A stretch of 64,000 bases of DNA from Oncomelania hupensis (GCA_036898135.1 CM072512.1:39828149-39892148); one strand, 5' to 3'. Positions 1 through 13,622 are shown, counted from the first letter of the stretch. The notes: generated by a model not told the origin, from the sequence alone. Program-made: numbers and translations.

Positions 1-317
1 AAAGTAGTTTAGAGAGGAAAGTTTTGTTGTTTCTTCTTTCTGGCAATGAAAATGGAAATCAACTCTAAGTAATAGAGTGGGGCGGGGCTGTCTCGATTTT
101 GTGAGCGTTTTAATATATTCGGGGAAAGTAACCTGTTGTCTTTTACGTTACTTCTACACTCACCTACTGTTCACTTGTTTGATCTAGGCGATTTGGCCCG
201 GTGTGACATCCTCACTGTTCCTAGTATCTTAGCTGGGCTTGGATGCAAATGGGAGCATTATGATTGGTCGAGCGTTACAAATTCGACGCATGCGCACAGT
301 GCTATTCATAGTCTTCG

Positions 318-395
318 TAGGGTTTAGGGTTAGGGGTTTGGGTTTAGAGTTAAGAGTTTAGGGTTTGGGTTAGGGTTAGGGTATAGGGTTAGGGT
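318..395 (+). repeat. Degenerate interstitial telomeric repeat
   Basis: About 78 bases of TTAGGG-like units with variants such as TTTAGGG, TTTGGG and TATAGGG. The TTAGGG form is the usual metazoan non-arthropod telomere unit. The degeneracy and short length indicate an interstitial relic, not a chromosome end. Two other telomere-motif sites in the window (8.4 and 61.47 kb) lie inside inverted repeats; I see no such flanking repeat here. Confidence 0.8.
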
Positions 396-440
396 ATGTC
401 GCCTAAGAAACTCGTGAAAAAGCCCCGCGCCCGACATGAC

Positions 441-464
441 CTAGCGCATGCGCAAATGCGCTAG
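441..464. repeat. Short hairpin with NRF1-like core
   Basis: A 9-bp perfect inverted repeat (CTAGCGCAT / ATGCGCTAG) with a 6-base loop. It contains GCGCATGCGC, the motif recognised by NRF1. A similar GCATGCGCA core lies at about 287. No promoter function can be shown from sequence alone. Confidence 0.4.
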
Positions 465-469
465 GATAA

Positions 470-675
470 ACTAGGAGACCCGAACTTGAAGGATGTGACA
501 CCGGGATAACCAGGCGATGCGCAACTAATCACATGGAGAAACGGTCATGACCGGGCTACAAAACCGCGTTAGCCGGATGAGCCGAGACTTAAACTGATCG
601 GCTCAAAGTGAGTAAAGATGGGCCCGTCGAGGAAGAGCAACCCATATCACCAGCTGTATTAAAGTGACATTTTTA
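470..675. repeat. Diverged dispersed repeat, copy 1
   Basis: Shares scattered blocks (GGCGATG, a CTAATCA core, GTCATGACCGGG, GAGGAAGAGCAAC, GTGACATTTTTATT) in the same order with about 32637-32790. This points to an old dispersed element of unknown class. No coding potential or terminal repeats are visible. Confidence 0.4.
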
Positions 676-2500
676 TTATTGTTTGTCAACGTAGGTATGC
701 TTAGAAAGTGCCGTGCAAATAAGGAACACTAAAAAGACGCTAAATTAAATATAAATCGGCTAACCAATTGGACATTATTAAATACAAAAATGAAAGAGGA
801 ATAATACGTTCGTGGATGTAAAACAAAATCTCCAAAATTGCATCTAAACAGTGGCAAATAAATTAAATTCTTTAAAAAAAAATAGTCAGGCTTATGAAAC
901 TAAACAGCGCAAAAGACGATTACGATTTCATTTCCTAAAACTCTGTTCCTGTTTAAGACGCCCATGGAAGATTGGATAACTTGGCAAGATTTTTCAAATT
1001 AAATTTACAGCTTTCACACAACGGAGTAGGCGGAGAGAGTTGATTAGAAGGATTAAGACTTTAAACGGTGCGGACCATGGGACCTGTCGTGTCAACTGTC
1101 GGCGCCTCTTACACTAGGCTCGGTGGCACAGGCATCAAATACGCCACAGACAACTAGATGATTATAAAACAGAGGTCTTGTAAAACATAATACGATCAGA
1201 TGCGGTGTTGTTTTTGTTTGTTTGGTTGGTTGTTGTTTGTTGTTGTTTTTTTTGGTTGTTTTTTTTGTGTGTGTGCTGTTTTTCTTATGATCCTTTTATG
1301 CGCTAATCAGTGACGATTATGATGAAAAAATATATTGTTGTTGTTGTTGTTGTTGTGGTTGTTGTTGTTCGTATTCTTCTTCCTTCTTCTCCTCCTCCTC
1401 CTTTGCCTTCTCTATTTATTATTTCTCCATATGTACTGAAAATATAAATAGGCCAACTATTATGGAGGACTATATTATGGAGGACTATATTATGGAGGAC
1501 TAATCAAATTACTTCTCGGAGGTCCACAAACTGTGCAAGATGGAATAGACAGCAATGTCGCCAGACATACAGAATGCCATCGCCTAATTGTGTATTTACT
1601 AAACAAAGGCAGTTTCTGTGAGTCTTTAGATAGTCTGCCTGCCTGCCTGTCTCCGGCTGCACACACTTAGCTAACATACCGCTAGACGCACAAGGCGGCG
1701 CCCATTCCACCGGCCCCAAAGTCCAAACAGCAAGGTATCGATAACTCCGGCAGCAAACAAACGGTTTCGGGTTGTTTCCCGTGAGTGCAGATCATCGTTC
1801 CTTATAGTTTTCTAAAACTGTTTCAATCCAATATATATGCCGTAAATCTATTTAGACATAATACAGAAGGATAATTATGGTTTTTTTTTAAACGATGTCA
1901 ATCAATAATTATTTTAAGCATTAATTTCAATTTGGACACACGTGCTGTTTCAAAGAACGTAATTATGTGACACTAATCTATTAGTATAATATAGATTCTA
2001 CGTGGATCAATTTAAATCTATAAGAGAGATTTAGCAGTTACACTCAATCTTTTAAAACAATGTCCTTGACCTTCAATATATGTATTTTTAATGCAGTCAA
2101 CTGAATTTCAAAACAAAAAATGTATTGCTCTTCCGCATTCTGTAATAGCGATCTCATCAGATCGCCGCGCTTTGAGTTCGATTGACGAAAAAGCGCGTGA
2201 TAGCATCCTGTACTGTTCTGTCCTATTATATACATATACTATATACATATAAACCAGAAAATTGAGCGGACATGTGACAGTGCGCAGATATGCAGTATGT
2301 TAGCGCCCACTGTAAATCGTTCCTTATTACGAACAGCATCTTGAGCAACTCTTTTGGCGTTGGTAAGTGCGCAATACTATTACTGTAATTACTAATACAC
2401 TCTAGCATGATGCCAGTGAACGTAGACACATAACCTAAAGATACAACAATTATTCGTCCCAGAGGAAAGATACAATTCCCATCGCCTGTCAATTCGCGAT
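676..2500. other. No gene recognised; AT-rich with low-complexity tracts
   Basis: No family was recognised on either strand. The stretch holds a T/G-rich tract (1200-1275), a (GTT)n run near 1335-1370, CTT/CTC tracts near 1375-1405 and a short tandem repeat (1456-1502). The small ORFs here have no recognisable composition or motif. Confidence 0.5.
1456..1502 (+). repeat. 15-bp tandem repeat, three units
   Basis: Three consecutive copies of TATTATGGAGGACTA-type units, nearly identical. It is a minor minisatellite with no coding role seen. Confidence 0.85.
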
Positions 2501-2734
2501 CCTAAGCGACTTTTACTGCAGTTTTACGAGAGACTGATGAGATTTTTTAGGGTGCAGCGCGTACGAGCAAGGTGCACGTGCACTCCTGTGCGGTGCCAGT
2601 CAGTCTGGGCACAGTGTGAAGACGGGGGGATTCCTGCGGTGCAAAGGGTTATCTACCTTAGCTCTCAATTTCTTATATTACATTCTCCTGATTTCTTCCT
2701 TTTCCCCATTTATTTTCTGCCATTTTTCTAGAAT

Positions 2735-2736
<2 letters not shown>

Positions 2737-2767
<31 letters not shown>

Positions 2768-2819
2768 CTTCTTCTTCTTCTTCTTCTTCTTCTTCTTCTT
2801 CTTCTTCTTCTTCTTCTTC
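2737..2819 (+). repeat. (TTC)n microsatellite
   Basis: Nearly pure CTT/TTC run of about 27 units, forming a polypyrimidine tract. Phenylalanine or serine runs in ORFs across it are artefacts. Confidence 0.97.
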
Positions 2820-2934
2820 GTCTTGAACTACTCCTACTACTTTGTATTAGACTATAATTGGCTCGACTCTCTTCCATCACCCACCCACTCATCCACCCAC
2901 TCATTTATCCACTCACCAGTAATCTCTTCTCTTT

Positions 2935-2936
<2 letters not shown>

Positions 2937-3000
<64 letters not shown>
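2937..3000 (+). repeat. (CT)n microsatellite
   Basis: About 30 CT units with one TTT interruption near the start. Confidence 0.97.
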
Positions 3001-3006
<6 letters not shown>

Positions 3007-3609
3007 GTACACTGATATTTTTCTCCACCAACACATCAACACCCGCCATCCACCCCATAGACAATACGCTTACCTATTAGCCATTTATCATTTTGTCTAA
3101 TCCGCGATGATAGTTCTCAATTTCTCTGCTTGCATTCCAGTCGGCTCTGTTTCACTGCTGCAATTAATCTTCATAGAACTCCCTTTCTGCTCTATACGTC
3201 TACGCTGTACCTTTTCGTGCTTTACACATACAGTACATAATAAAGCAGATCAGTCTCTCTTCGTCATCCTTCGCCTCACCAACCCACGTATCCCCGTCAC
3301 CCACTTTTCTTCTTCTTTCTCATCATCATTCTCCTTCTCCAAGACCATCTTCTTCATCCTCGTTTTTTGTCTTCCTACTTCTCTTCCTCCTTCTCCTCCT
3401 CCTTATGCCTCCTAGTCTAGAGGGCGAGATATGAGCGCTATAAAAATCCTCGATAAATTTAAGATAATTTCTCTGTAAACGGTTATTATGAGTAGTAATA
3501 CTATTGCACAAATAACATTGTGTGGTTGGTCAGTTTTAGTCGTCTACAGCGTTTATTTGTTTGCGGGCTTCCAGCATAAACGTCATGGACCAGCGCCTTT
3601 GAGGGCGCC

Positions 3610-4720
<1,111 letters not shown>

Positions 4721-4724
4721 GCTA

Positions 4725-4822
4725 ATACTACTACATGTACTACTACTGCTACTACTTATGCTGCTGCTGGCTGATGCTGCAGCTTCTACTTCTTCTTTTT
4801 CCTCCTCCACCTACTCTCAGTG

Positions 4823-4890
<68 letters not shown>

Positions 4891-5005
4891 CACTACTACT
4901 TTTTCTTCGTCTTCTGCATCCTCTTCTTCCTTCTCTTCTTCCTCTTCTTTCTCCTCCTCCTCTCAGTGACTACTACCACCATTACTACTACTATTACTAC
5001 TACTT
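4725..5005 (+). repeat. (TAC)n/(TTC)n compound trinucleotide tract
   Basis: TAC and TGC triplets give way to an almost pure TAC run (about 4823-4890). TTC-rich sequence follows, then further TAC/ATT triplets. The polytyrosine ORF here is a repeat artefact. Confidence 0.95.
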
Positions 5006-5039
5006 TAAAATCCGTGCGATAGAATGCGTGCTTGCACAG

Positions 5040-5870
5040 GCTAGACCTCGGTTTATACTCTCATCCCGAAGGAGTAGTAAAACGCTCACAAGGACAAAAA
5101 GAAGAAAAAAACATTCATGAAACAAACTAGAATACGAAAGCTCATCTATTAAAAGTATGCTTTAACTTCGACCCAACATCATGACGCAACACTCTGGATG
5201 GAGACAACATGGGACTCGCTTCCTCCTCCTACACAAACACAAGGAGACAGAGGGCAAAACTGTTGTGGTCAGAGGGGAGGGGCGAGACTACCCACATAAG
5301 CCTTTGAGACAACTCGGTCGTGTGCCTGCCCCTGAGGAGAGATAGTGGCAGGGATGGAGAGGGTGCAAACTGGACTATAAGCGGATAGGCGAGGAGGAGG
5401 GGGAGGGGGGAGGGATTAAGCGAAAAATGGTGATGGAAAACTGACACCAGTAGAAAGATGAGAGTAGTATTATGATGACGAGTGTGTGTGTGTGTGTGTG
5501 AGTGCAGTAGGGGACAGCAGTGGAGTGAGAGATAGGGTGATGGAGGGGATGGAGAACTGACTACAGGAAGATGGGTAGAGTTGTCGTTGTGGTCAGTTAG
5601 CGCACCAGTCCTGTCTTTTAGAGCAAGCAAAACAATACCTTGAAAAGACTGTGAGATGGTACAACGGCTTGATGAAAGTGGATAAAACTTGGTCTTGGAA
5701 GAAAACTCCTTCAGTGGACTAAGAGGCTGACAGGCGAATCCTGTCTTTTAGGGTCATTGTGCGATTTCCTTTAGGAAATGCACGATAACCAGAATGTGGA
5801 CACCATTCCAAAGTGGAAAGAGAACTCCAGATTAGACAATGTTTTATGTGGCGTTTTCCTCCCCTTTTTC
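5040..5870. other. No gene recognised; purine-rich sequence
   Basis: G/A-rich sequence with a short (TG)n near 5484-5500. The 133-codon minus-strand ORF (5229-5630) is Ser/Pro/His-rich low complexity and matches no family I know. Confidence 0.4.
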
Positions 5871-5876
5871 AAACTT

Positions 5877-5899
5877 TCTCTCTCTCCTCTCTGTCTCTG

Positions 5900-5975
<76 letters not shown>
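5877..5975 (+). repeat. (CT)n microsatellite with CTGT interruptions
   Basis: The 5' part alternates CTGTCT units and then becomes pure CT. Confidence 0.96.
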
Positions 5976-5978
<3 letters not shown>

Positions 5979-5999
5979 TTCGTTTGTTCTGTCTCCTCC

Positions 6000-7055
6000 T
6001 TCTCTCAAGTTCCATTTTGGTCCGAGCATGCTGCCAGGTTGTGTACTAGAGTGCACCGATTCTTAAAATTAACTATGTTGACTGAAATGTATATTTATTT
6101 CGTTTAGTTACTTCAGACTTTAGAATCGAGTTTCATTAGTTCTAGTGTTGTTTTTTTTTTAAAAACAAAACAAAAAAACAATCAAGTCGTAAATGGGGCT
6201 TATCACAAGAAATTCCAAAAGACAATAAAACGAAATTCTTTCCATTGTGTCTCTAATGATCCTGTATCATCAACAGACACCAAACTCCTTTTTTGCTAAT
6301 CTCAATCCTCACTTCCTCCCCCCCCCCCACTCTCCTCACTCTTACTGCACCCACACACCCACCCAAAACTTACCATTCTTTGTACAATCCGTAACACCTA
6401 CCGTCCCCTCCCTCTCCTCCTTCCCCTCCCCCCATCCCTTGATCCCTACTGTACCCCTAAAGCACCACGCGCACTTCACCCCCTCTCCCTCCCCTCCACC
6501 CCCCCCCCCCCGAAAAAAAGTTATATAATTCCTAGGTGAGAAAAAAATCGTCGCAATGCCCAAGGATTTCATAAAATTGCGGTTAAATTTTAATTCAGTC
6601 ATTATTCTTAGTTTAATGCCAAAGCAGCGAATTAAATACATCAATGTAAAGCCTCTACCGTAATCTTACTCTCGTTTCGTCATGCTAAGCCGAGACTGTC
6701 GGCTGCTATTAAATCTTCTAAATACCCAAAGAGGCATCGTCAAAAACCCAATTTTTCCCTATTCTACAGCCTCAAGTCGCTCGGCCTCTGTAATTTTTTT
6801 TAAATTGTTTTGTTTCTCGTGGAAACCTCGCTTCGATCTCTGCGAACATCAGAATGTAATTTCCCTTTAATGCAGGCCAATAATAGCTGCAAAGGCGTCG
6901 TGGTTAGTGTACATGTACTGTACATGTTCAAGTTCGAGAAGTTAAGCAGAATCCACTCAAGTTGAATATTGTGACATTCAAACGCGGAAGTGGAAAAAAA
7001 AACAAAAAACGTTTCACAACAATCACTCCAGTCCAGCTGCGAACAATACCTTGCT
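6000..7055. other. No gene recognised; C-rich tracts
   Basis: Contains poly-C-rich segments near 6318-6330 and 6400-6515. No recognised coding or transposon homology. Confidence 0.4.
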
Positions 7056-7057
7056 TT

Positions 7058-7164
<107 letters not shown>

Positions 7165-7737
7165 ACTGTTTTCAAGAAACTGGCACTGAGAGAAGATAGG
7201 TTCCTAACATTCTAGAGCCTCAGTCTCATCTTTACGATTATAAAGTTAGGTGATGGAGGAGGTAAAAACACTATTTATCTGTTTAGAAACTAAAAGACAA
7301 CTCTGCCTGAATCCTTGTTTTGCTCTCTAACATTATTCGCAGGTCATAAACAATCAACACAGTCTAGAGTATTAAAACCGCAACCTCCTCTCCAATATCT
7401 GGCAGAGAGTATCAGTTTCACGAGCCTGACGCCGACCAGAGACTTACTGTCAAGGCGTCAGACTAGGCTTATCCATCGTGTGTAATCCTAGACTCTACAC
7501 GCTTAACTTTTATATACTGCTGATAATAGGAATCATAAAACTCGTGGTATTTAGTTTCAGGAGCCACCCGAAGGTGGCGCCAAAACTAAATCATTTAAGT
7601 AAACAAATAAATAAATTAATCAATCAACAATCAATCAATCAATGAACACATAAGCCTACATAACACATACGTTCATAAACACATACAAACATACATATCA
7701 CTTAGATAGGCCTACATATATACATTCATACTTAAAA

Positions 7738-7791
7738 AATACATACATACATACATACATACATACATACATACATACATACATACATACA

Positions 7792-7825
<34 letters not shown>

Positions 7826-7828
7826 CAT
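7738..7828 (+). repeat. (CATA)n microsatellite
   Basis: About 21 tetranucleotide ATAC units, with degenerate units on both sides (7660-7860). Confidence 0.97.
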
Positions 7829-8080
7829 ACATCCATACATTCATACATAAATTCATACATGCAAACAGCAGGGTAAAAATTTCCTGACCTGCTAATCTTT
7901 CTGCAGCAAATACAACCCGAAATTTCAAATGAAGTAATCTAAACAGATACAGCTTACCTGTGGTGTCGTAACCTACAATAATTTAAGTTGGGATGACGGT
8001 TATTAATATATGCTAATACTCCCTCCAGCCTACACAACGTTTATGCATCACATGCACGGTAGCATAATGCCTCTTCATCT

Positions 8081-8083
<3 letters not shown>

Positions 8084-8153
<70 letters not shown>
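8084..8153 (+). repeat. (CT)n microsatellite
   Basis: About 34 CT units followed by CA-rich sequence to about 8218. Confidence 0.97.
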
Positions 8154-8154
<1 letters not shown>

Positions 8155-8330
8155 CTCATACACACACAAACACACACACGCAACACAATTTTTTTTAACA
8201 CACACAAACACACACACGCCATACAACTACCACCACTACATCCACCACCACCACCCTTCATTCTTCTTAATCCACACTCACACTTTCTCATACACTCTCT
8301 GAGAATGATTCCACCTCAGCTGCCCTTGTA

Positions 8331-8596
8331 TATTATGTTCTGCACTTTTTTTGAATCTGCGCTTTTTTGGAATTAGTAGTATTATAGAAGGGGCTATAAT
8401 AGTTTTTGGTTACCAACATTGGCCGCCAGGGTTACGGTTAGGGTTAGGGTTAGGGTTAGGTCCTAACCCTAACCCAAACCCTAACCCGAACCCTAACCAA
8501 TGTTGGAATTCCAAAAATGGGCAGGCCAATTCTAGAATTGCGCAGGCCAATTCTAGAAATGCCCAGATTCCAAAAAAGCGCAGAACATATATATAT
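8331..8596. mobile_element. Fold-back element with telomeric repeats head-to-head
   Basis: The outer arms (8335-8357 and 8567-8589) match in inverted orientation at about 21 of 23 bases. An inner inverted pair is CAACATTGG / CCAATGTTG, with TTTTTGG / CCAAAAA outside it. Between the inner arms, four TTAGGG units on the + strand (8438-8460) face four CCCTAA-type units (8463-8500). The whole unit could fold into one hairpin. It has MITE-like size and no ORF. A target duplication is not evident. Confidence 0.7.
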
Positions 8597-8671
8597 ACAT
8601 ACATACATACATACACACATATATATACATATACACATGTACATGCTGGATCACCACATGCTTCTACAGTG

Positions 8672-9885
8672 ATTGCGCACTACATTTGGTTTACGAGGGA
8701 CTGTTCTTGAGTGGTTTTCCTCGTATTTCACTGATCGTTACAAGTCTGTTGTCATTGATTGCAATACATCTACTCCTAGTCCCCTGTTATGCGGAGTCCC
8801 CCAGGGCTCTGTGCTCGGTCCTATTTTGTTTTTGTTGTACTCCCAACCACTATCTAATGGAATCACAGCTTGCATCTGCGTGTTCCACAAATACGCAGAT
8901 GATACAGAACTGTCAAAGAGTGGTCAGGCTGATGACATCCCTTCTGTTGTGTCCGAAGTAAAAACATGTATTGACAGTGTCCAAGCTTGGATGAATAGCA
9001 ACAGGTTGATGCTTAACTTAGACAAGACTGAGGTTATACCTGTAGGCGCACCTTCCCGTCTTAGGCTGGTCGGCAGCGATTCTGCAAACATTGGCGGCAG
9101 CACCATCCCATTTAGTAATATTGTTCGCTATTTGGGTGTCAAGCTAGATAGTTCTTTGTCCATGCATGACCACATCAGTACCATATGTCGTTTGTCCTTT
9201 CTTGAGCTTCGGCGTATTGCGTCCTTGAGGCAGTTTCTTTCGAGGGATGCATGCACACATTTGATCAGTGCTTTTGTGACATCCAGACTTGATTATTGTA
9301 ATACAGTTCTAGCTGGTCTCTCCATTGATGACGTTAGCCGACTGCAGCGTGTAAAGAAATGTGCTGCTCGGTTTATGCTTAATAAACGGAAGCGTGATCA
9401 TGTCACACCTCTTTTAAAGGAGCTTCACTGGCTCCCTGTTAAGTTCCGCATTGAATACAAAATTGCTGTCCTAGCTTTCCGCCAATTTGACCAGTCACTT
9501 CCACCATATCTGTCTGAGGTACTCACTACCTACACTACAACTTGTTATTTGTGCTCATCAGATGAAAAACTTTTGAAAACGCCCAAACCTCGGCTTAGCG
9601 AGCGGTCTTTTAGTTTTCAAGCACCCAAGGTTTGGAATGCGCTGTCTGCCGGTACAAAACATTGTACAGATCTTGTTTCTTTCAAGAGCTACTTAAAAAC
9701 GCACTTGTTCCGTAAGGCGTTTCCTTTGTAAATCGTAAGAACATTAATAATACTTTTCTGAATGATGCTGGATATGATGTAGTGCGAATGTTGTGATGAT
9801 GCGTACGAATGATGTGTGTAAGCGCATTGAGTTGTTATTCTAATGAAAAATTCGCTGTATAAATGCAATTTATTATTATTTTAAT
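8672..9885 (+). pseudogene. 5'-truncated L2/CR1-group LINE, reverse transcriptase C-terminal half
   Basis: A continuous frame of about 350 codons ends at 9731. It starts inside the RT domain (FGLRGTVLEWF) and has no genuine ATG at its 5' end, so it is a 5'-truncated copy. Visible RT landmarks are GVPQGSVLGP, the catalytic YADDT box, LNLDKTEV and YLGVKLD. The usual C-terminal LINE signature follows: RLDYCNTVLAGL, LHWLPVKFRIEYKIAVL, a conserved PPYL segment, and a WNAL...FKSYLKTHLF end. The open frame suggests a fairly recent insertion. After the stop, a short 3' UTR reaches CGCTGTATAAATGCAA and an ATT-rich tail, typical of L2-like elements. CR1 and L2 subgroups cannot be separated by eye. Confidence 0.9.
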
Positions 9886-9889
9886 TTTT

Positions 9890-10479
9890 TATTATTAATA
9901 TTATTATTACATACATATACAAATAACACCACACACACACAAACACACCCACACAGGAAGACTTTAACGTACAACTGCAATTCTTGTATGGAAGTCAATC
10001 TGGATTGTCTGACTCTTGACGCCAGGCCCGACACCTATAACTGTCAGTGAACAAATCAGCCGAGGCACTTAAAAGAGAAAGCGTACACTCTCTCTTTCTT
10101 TCTCTCCACCTGGTTGGCACATTGAACATAATCCTGAACACTATAACGCCTAGAGAGCTGGCGAGCCATGGCGTGTCGCATCGAAGAGCACCACTGTACA
10201 GTTGCAGAGCAAGCAGCATCGGCAATATTATCATTAACATTATAAGCAGAAGCAAAAAGTATCATAAGTATGTCTTCTTCCTAAATCATCATCAATACAA
10301 ACAATACCAGTTGAATCTGAGGCAAGATCTTTTTGACAAATCGTGTAAATCCATCCCAAGGCTAACTTCAAAGTGGCTGCGGATGTCATTTGGAGAGTTG
10401 TGCAGAGGCAGGAATCACAGTGTCCAGAGTCGGTGCGACTGATTGCTGATTAACCACTGCCGGCTCAAAATGTCCTTCT
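9890..10479. other. No gene recognised
   Basis: Lies between two LINE fragments. It includes a short CA-rich tract (9925-9955). No recognised homology. Confidence 0.4.
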
Positions 10480-11577
10480 GATCTACCGCAGTACGTCACC
10501 TGCAAGACCTGTGGTGAAGCGACCCTTGACCTATCTTACGGCAAAATCCCCAAGGCTTACAAAAGCAGGCCCTTGCCCAGTCTGGGACGCTCTATCCATG
10601 ACATTGTGCACCTGCCTTCCTTATATCGTCAGAAATTGAAGTCCAGATAGCCTGCCACCAAGAGAGTCAAAGTCTGATCACATGAGGTTTCTGAGGCCCT
10701 CAGTGGTTGTTTCCACTGCACGAAAAGGTAGACGTCACCTTCTATTACCAGTTCTGTATCGACATTCTGGTGCCAACTAGAGAGGTGAAGACCTACCCCA
10801 AAAACAAGCCCTGGGTGACAAAGGAAATGGCAGATGTCCTAGTGTAGAGGAAGATGGCGTTCAGCGAAGGAAATTCAGACGACGTGAAGAAACTGCATAA
10901 GGAAGTCAGAAGAGTGATCCTGAGCAACAAGCGGAAGTTCAGGGACAAGGTCGAAGACAGCTTCGCTTCCAACAATCCCTTTCAACTATGGAGCAACCTA
11001 CAGACAATGACTGGCTATAAGCTGTGCAAGAGGGCCTTAAATGTAGAGAATCAGCAGAAGTTGGCGAACGACCAATGCCCGCTTTAACACCACTGACTTC
11101 TCATTTGAGCAAGCGAGTACTCTGGCTGACTTGTACTTGGGATCCATAATCGATAACAAGTTCGACTGCTCCTCCAAAGCTCTGCTACTCCTCAAGAAGG
11201 CCAACCAAAGATGAATGCCTTCAATGTGAGCTCCAGGGTGTTGAGCTTTTCTACATGGCGACGGTGGAGTCCGTGTTGACCTACAACAGCCTGTGCTTCT
11301 TCGGCAGCCTGAAATGGCAGGACAAGGTTAGGCTGGCAAAGGTTGCAAAGAAGGCCGGCAAACTGATTCGCACACCCGTCTTTGACCCCCAGGCGCACTT
11401 CGAGGCGAAAGCAGTGAGGTGCCTGGAGACCATTCAGCGCGACCCAACTCATCCCCTGTGTGCATGTGACAAGCTGCTGGTGCAGACCTCCTCCAGATCC
11501 GGCAGGCTTATCAGTTGCTGCGTGACAGGTTCCTTTCTGCCGAGCGCCATTCGACTCACAAACGCTATTCCCTGATT
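10480..11577 (+). pseudogene. CR1/Rex1-like LINE relic lacking the RT core
   Basis: Frames shifted by several lesions show the conserved order of this LINE type. First comes the end of the endonuclease (QYVTCKTCGEATLDLSYG, then SLGRSIHDIVHLPSLY). A linker follows (NKPWVTKEMADVL, then KLHKEVRRVILSNKRKFRDKVE, then LWSNLQTMTGYKL). At about 11130 the frame passes from FEQASTLADL directly to YLGSIIDNKF, so the catalytic RT palm with its xADD box is missing. The thumb and C-terminus remain: a VLSFFYMATVESVLTYNSL segment, then DPTHPL, then SFLPSAIRLTNAIP. The same family occurs on the - strand at 34931-35967. Confidence 0.85.
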
Positions 11578-11657
11578 TTATTGAATCTGATCAAGTAGCC
11601 AGTCAGTCAGTCTGATAAATTTACCTAATCAGACAGAATTTTTGTCTGCCTGCATGA

Positions 11658-11910
11658 GTGAGAGAGAGAGAGTGTGTATGTGTGTGTGTGTTTGTGGGTG
11701 TGTGTGTGTGTGCGTGAATTTTGTAAGTGTGAAATGGAGTCCCTGCGTGTGTGTATTGCGTGTGTGTATGATCCAGCATACAGTATATACAGTACCTAAT
11801 CCAGTATTTTGTTGTTGTAGTTGTTGTGAAAACAAGTCTTTATGTGTCTGGAGCTCTGTGTGTGTGTGTGCGTGCGTGCGTGTGTGTATGTGTGTGTGTG
11901 CGCGCAATTC
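11658..11910 (+). repeat. (TG)n-rich tract
   Basis: Imperfect TG/TGCG runs at 11670-11715, 11742-11770 and 11857-11905, separated by unique sequence. Confidence 0.85.
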
Positions 11911-13539
11911 ACTACAGCGCCTTGGAGCAGAACATGTTCGTGACGCAACCTTTGGAATCTGCCACGCGACTGTGCCTCTGTTTGTGACGGTGGGTCTATA
12001 GTTGCTGGGCTCTGCACAATAGAATGCTACTACCCACTCGTCTTTCATCTGCGGAGATCGGCTAGTTAAATCACCTTATGACTAATCTTAAGACATTTAT
12101 ATGTTTAACCCGGTCTGTGGTAGGATAGGGTTATAGAGATAGGGAGAAACGTGTACAAGATTCACTGACACACTAGCTCTCGCATGCCTATGAAACATAG
12201 GTAGTCCAGCCACTTGTTAACAGTAAATATTACAAATTTATTTCCTCTACTCTATACATAATTCTCTAAACACTATACTAACTTAATGTCCAAAACGTAA
12301 TATAGCTTGGATTAGCTTAACAGTCCAAATTCACTTCGAGTAATTCGCTCCTTGATGGGTCTATGCTGCTACTGTTCTCGATATTTGCTACTGTCTCATT
12401 GTTGGGCTATTTGTTCTGGTTGGCCTAATGTTCATTTTCAGGAGAGTGGACTACCGCACAGTCCTTCTAGATTAGTGTTTGTGCAAGTTTTTTTACACTT
12501 AGCTGTATTGTTGAGGTGTGGGGCTGGTGTCTCCTGTTCTTGTTTGTTGATATATATTGGGCTATCAGAGCTCAGTGCTCGATGCGCCACTGTAGGCCGA
12601 ATGTCAGGGTTGACTCTCAGTGGTCTATCTCCTGCATCGGACCAAGCCTGCTCGTCTGCAAAACATAAGACGAGTTTCAGCAACACCTTGTTACAAAGGG
12701 TGTGCAGAACATCTCACTGATGGCAGAAGCAGCCTCAGTGATTGCATCCACTTAGCGACGAACAATCTTCTAAGTCCGTGGTCCACTGGAATCTCCAACA
12801 TAACTCCTATACATATGCATATCACGTCTAACATAAATACAGGGAGAAGTAATTAATAATATACACATTCTCCGGTACAGCCACTGGTCTGCAATAATAC
12901 ACATAGGATAAACAACAGTTGGTCAGTGGGGGCTACCTCGTTTTTTCGAAAACCGGTCGCGGGTCAGCCACGTGGTCAAGCAAGGTTTTACTTAACATTC
13001 ACAATTATAAAACATGGCAAGACTTCACAAGCATAATCCAACAATATTATCAATAAATCGTGGTGAAACAAAAGATTGATCATTTACCTTTTTGACAGTG
13101 TCAGGCTATGGCTATACTGTGATGAATTGAATTTCATCCGTCACCTGCTTAGTCTTCTTTGAGAGAGATCTTTCAACGGTGCGTCCTTCTCGTGGGAGGG
13201 TGAGACAAAGACTGGCTACCTTAATGCTGGGGTCACTAAAGCCCGCGAAATCTCGAGATACCTTTAGCGTCCTCTAACCTTGATGACGGTTATAGGTCAG
13301 CGGGATGAGGTCCCTGCCTACCTTAGCGAGAATCTAGCCTACACATACTTAGAACAACCTGACAACCTTACAACGGCCACAGCAGGATGAACTATTTGAG
13401 GCGTGAAGCCTTAGTGCTGAATCCAAACTAGCCTCTCATGACACTGTTCTAAGGGAAAGAAGCCACTGGTCATAGCAGACCAACTTTTTAGAAAAACAAA
13501 GTTTTGAATGAATTGTCGCGTGTAATAAACACTAATAAC

Positions 13540-13540
<1 letters not shown>
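11911..13540. other. No gene recognised
   Basis: About 1.6 kb with scattered short ORFs but no recognised protein family, RNA gene or terminal repeats. Confidence 0.4.

Positions 13541-13620
<80 letters not shown>
13541..13620 (+). repeat. (GA)n microsatellite
   Basis: About 39 uninterrupted GA units. Confidence 0.98.

Positions 13621-13622
<2 letters not shown>

Noticed and set aside
2616..3100. Overlapping ORFs rich in Phe, Ser and Leu
   Set aside because: They are translations of (TTC)n and (CT)n microsatellites.
5229..5630. 133-codon minus-strand ORF
   Set aside because: Low-complexity Ser/Pro/His/Leu composition from purine-rich DNA; no domain, signal or splice support.
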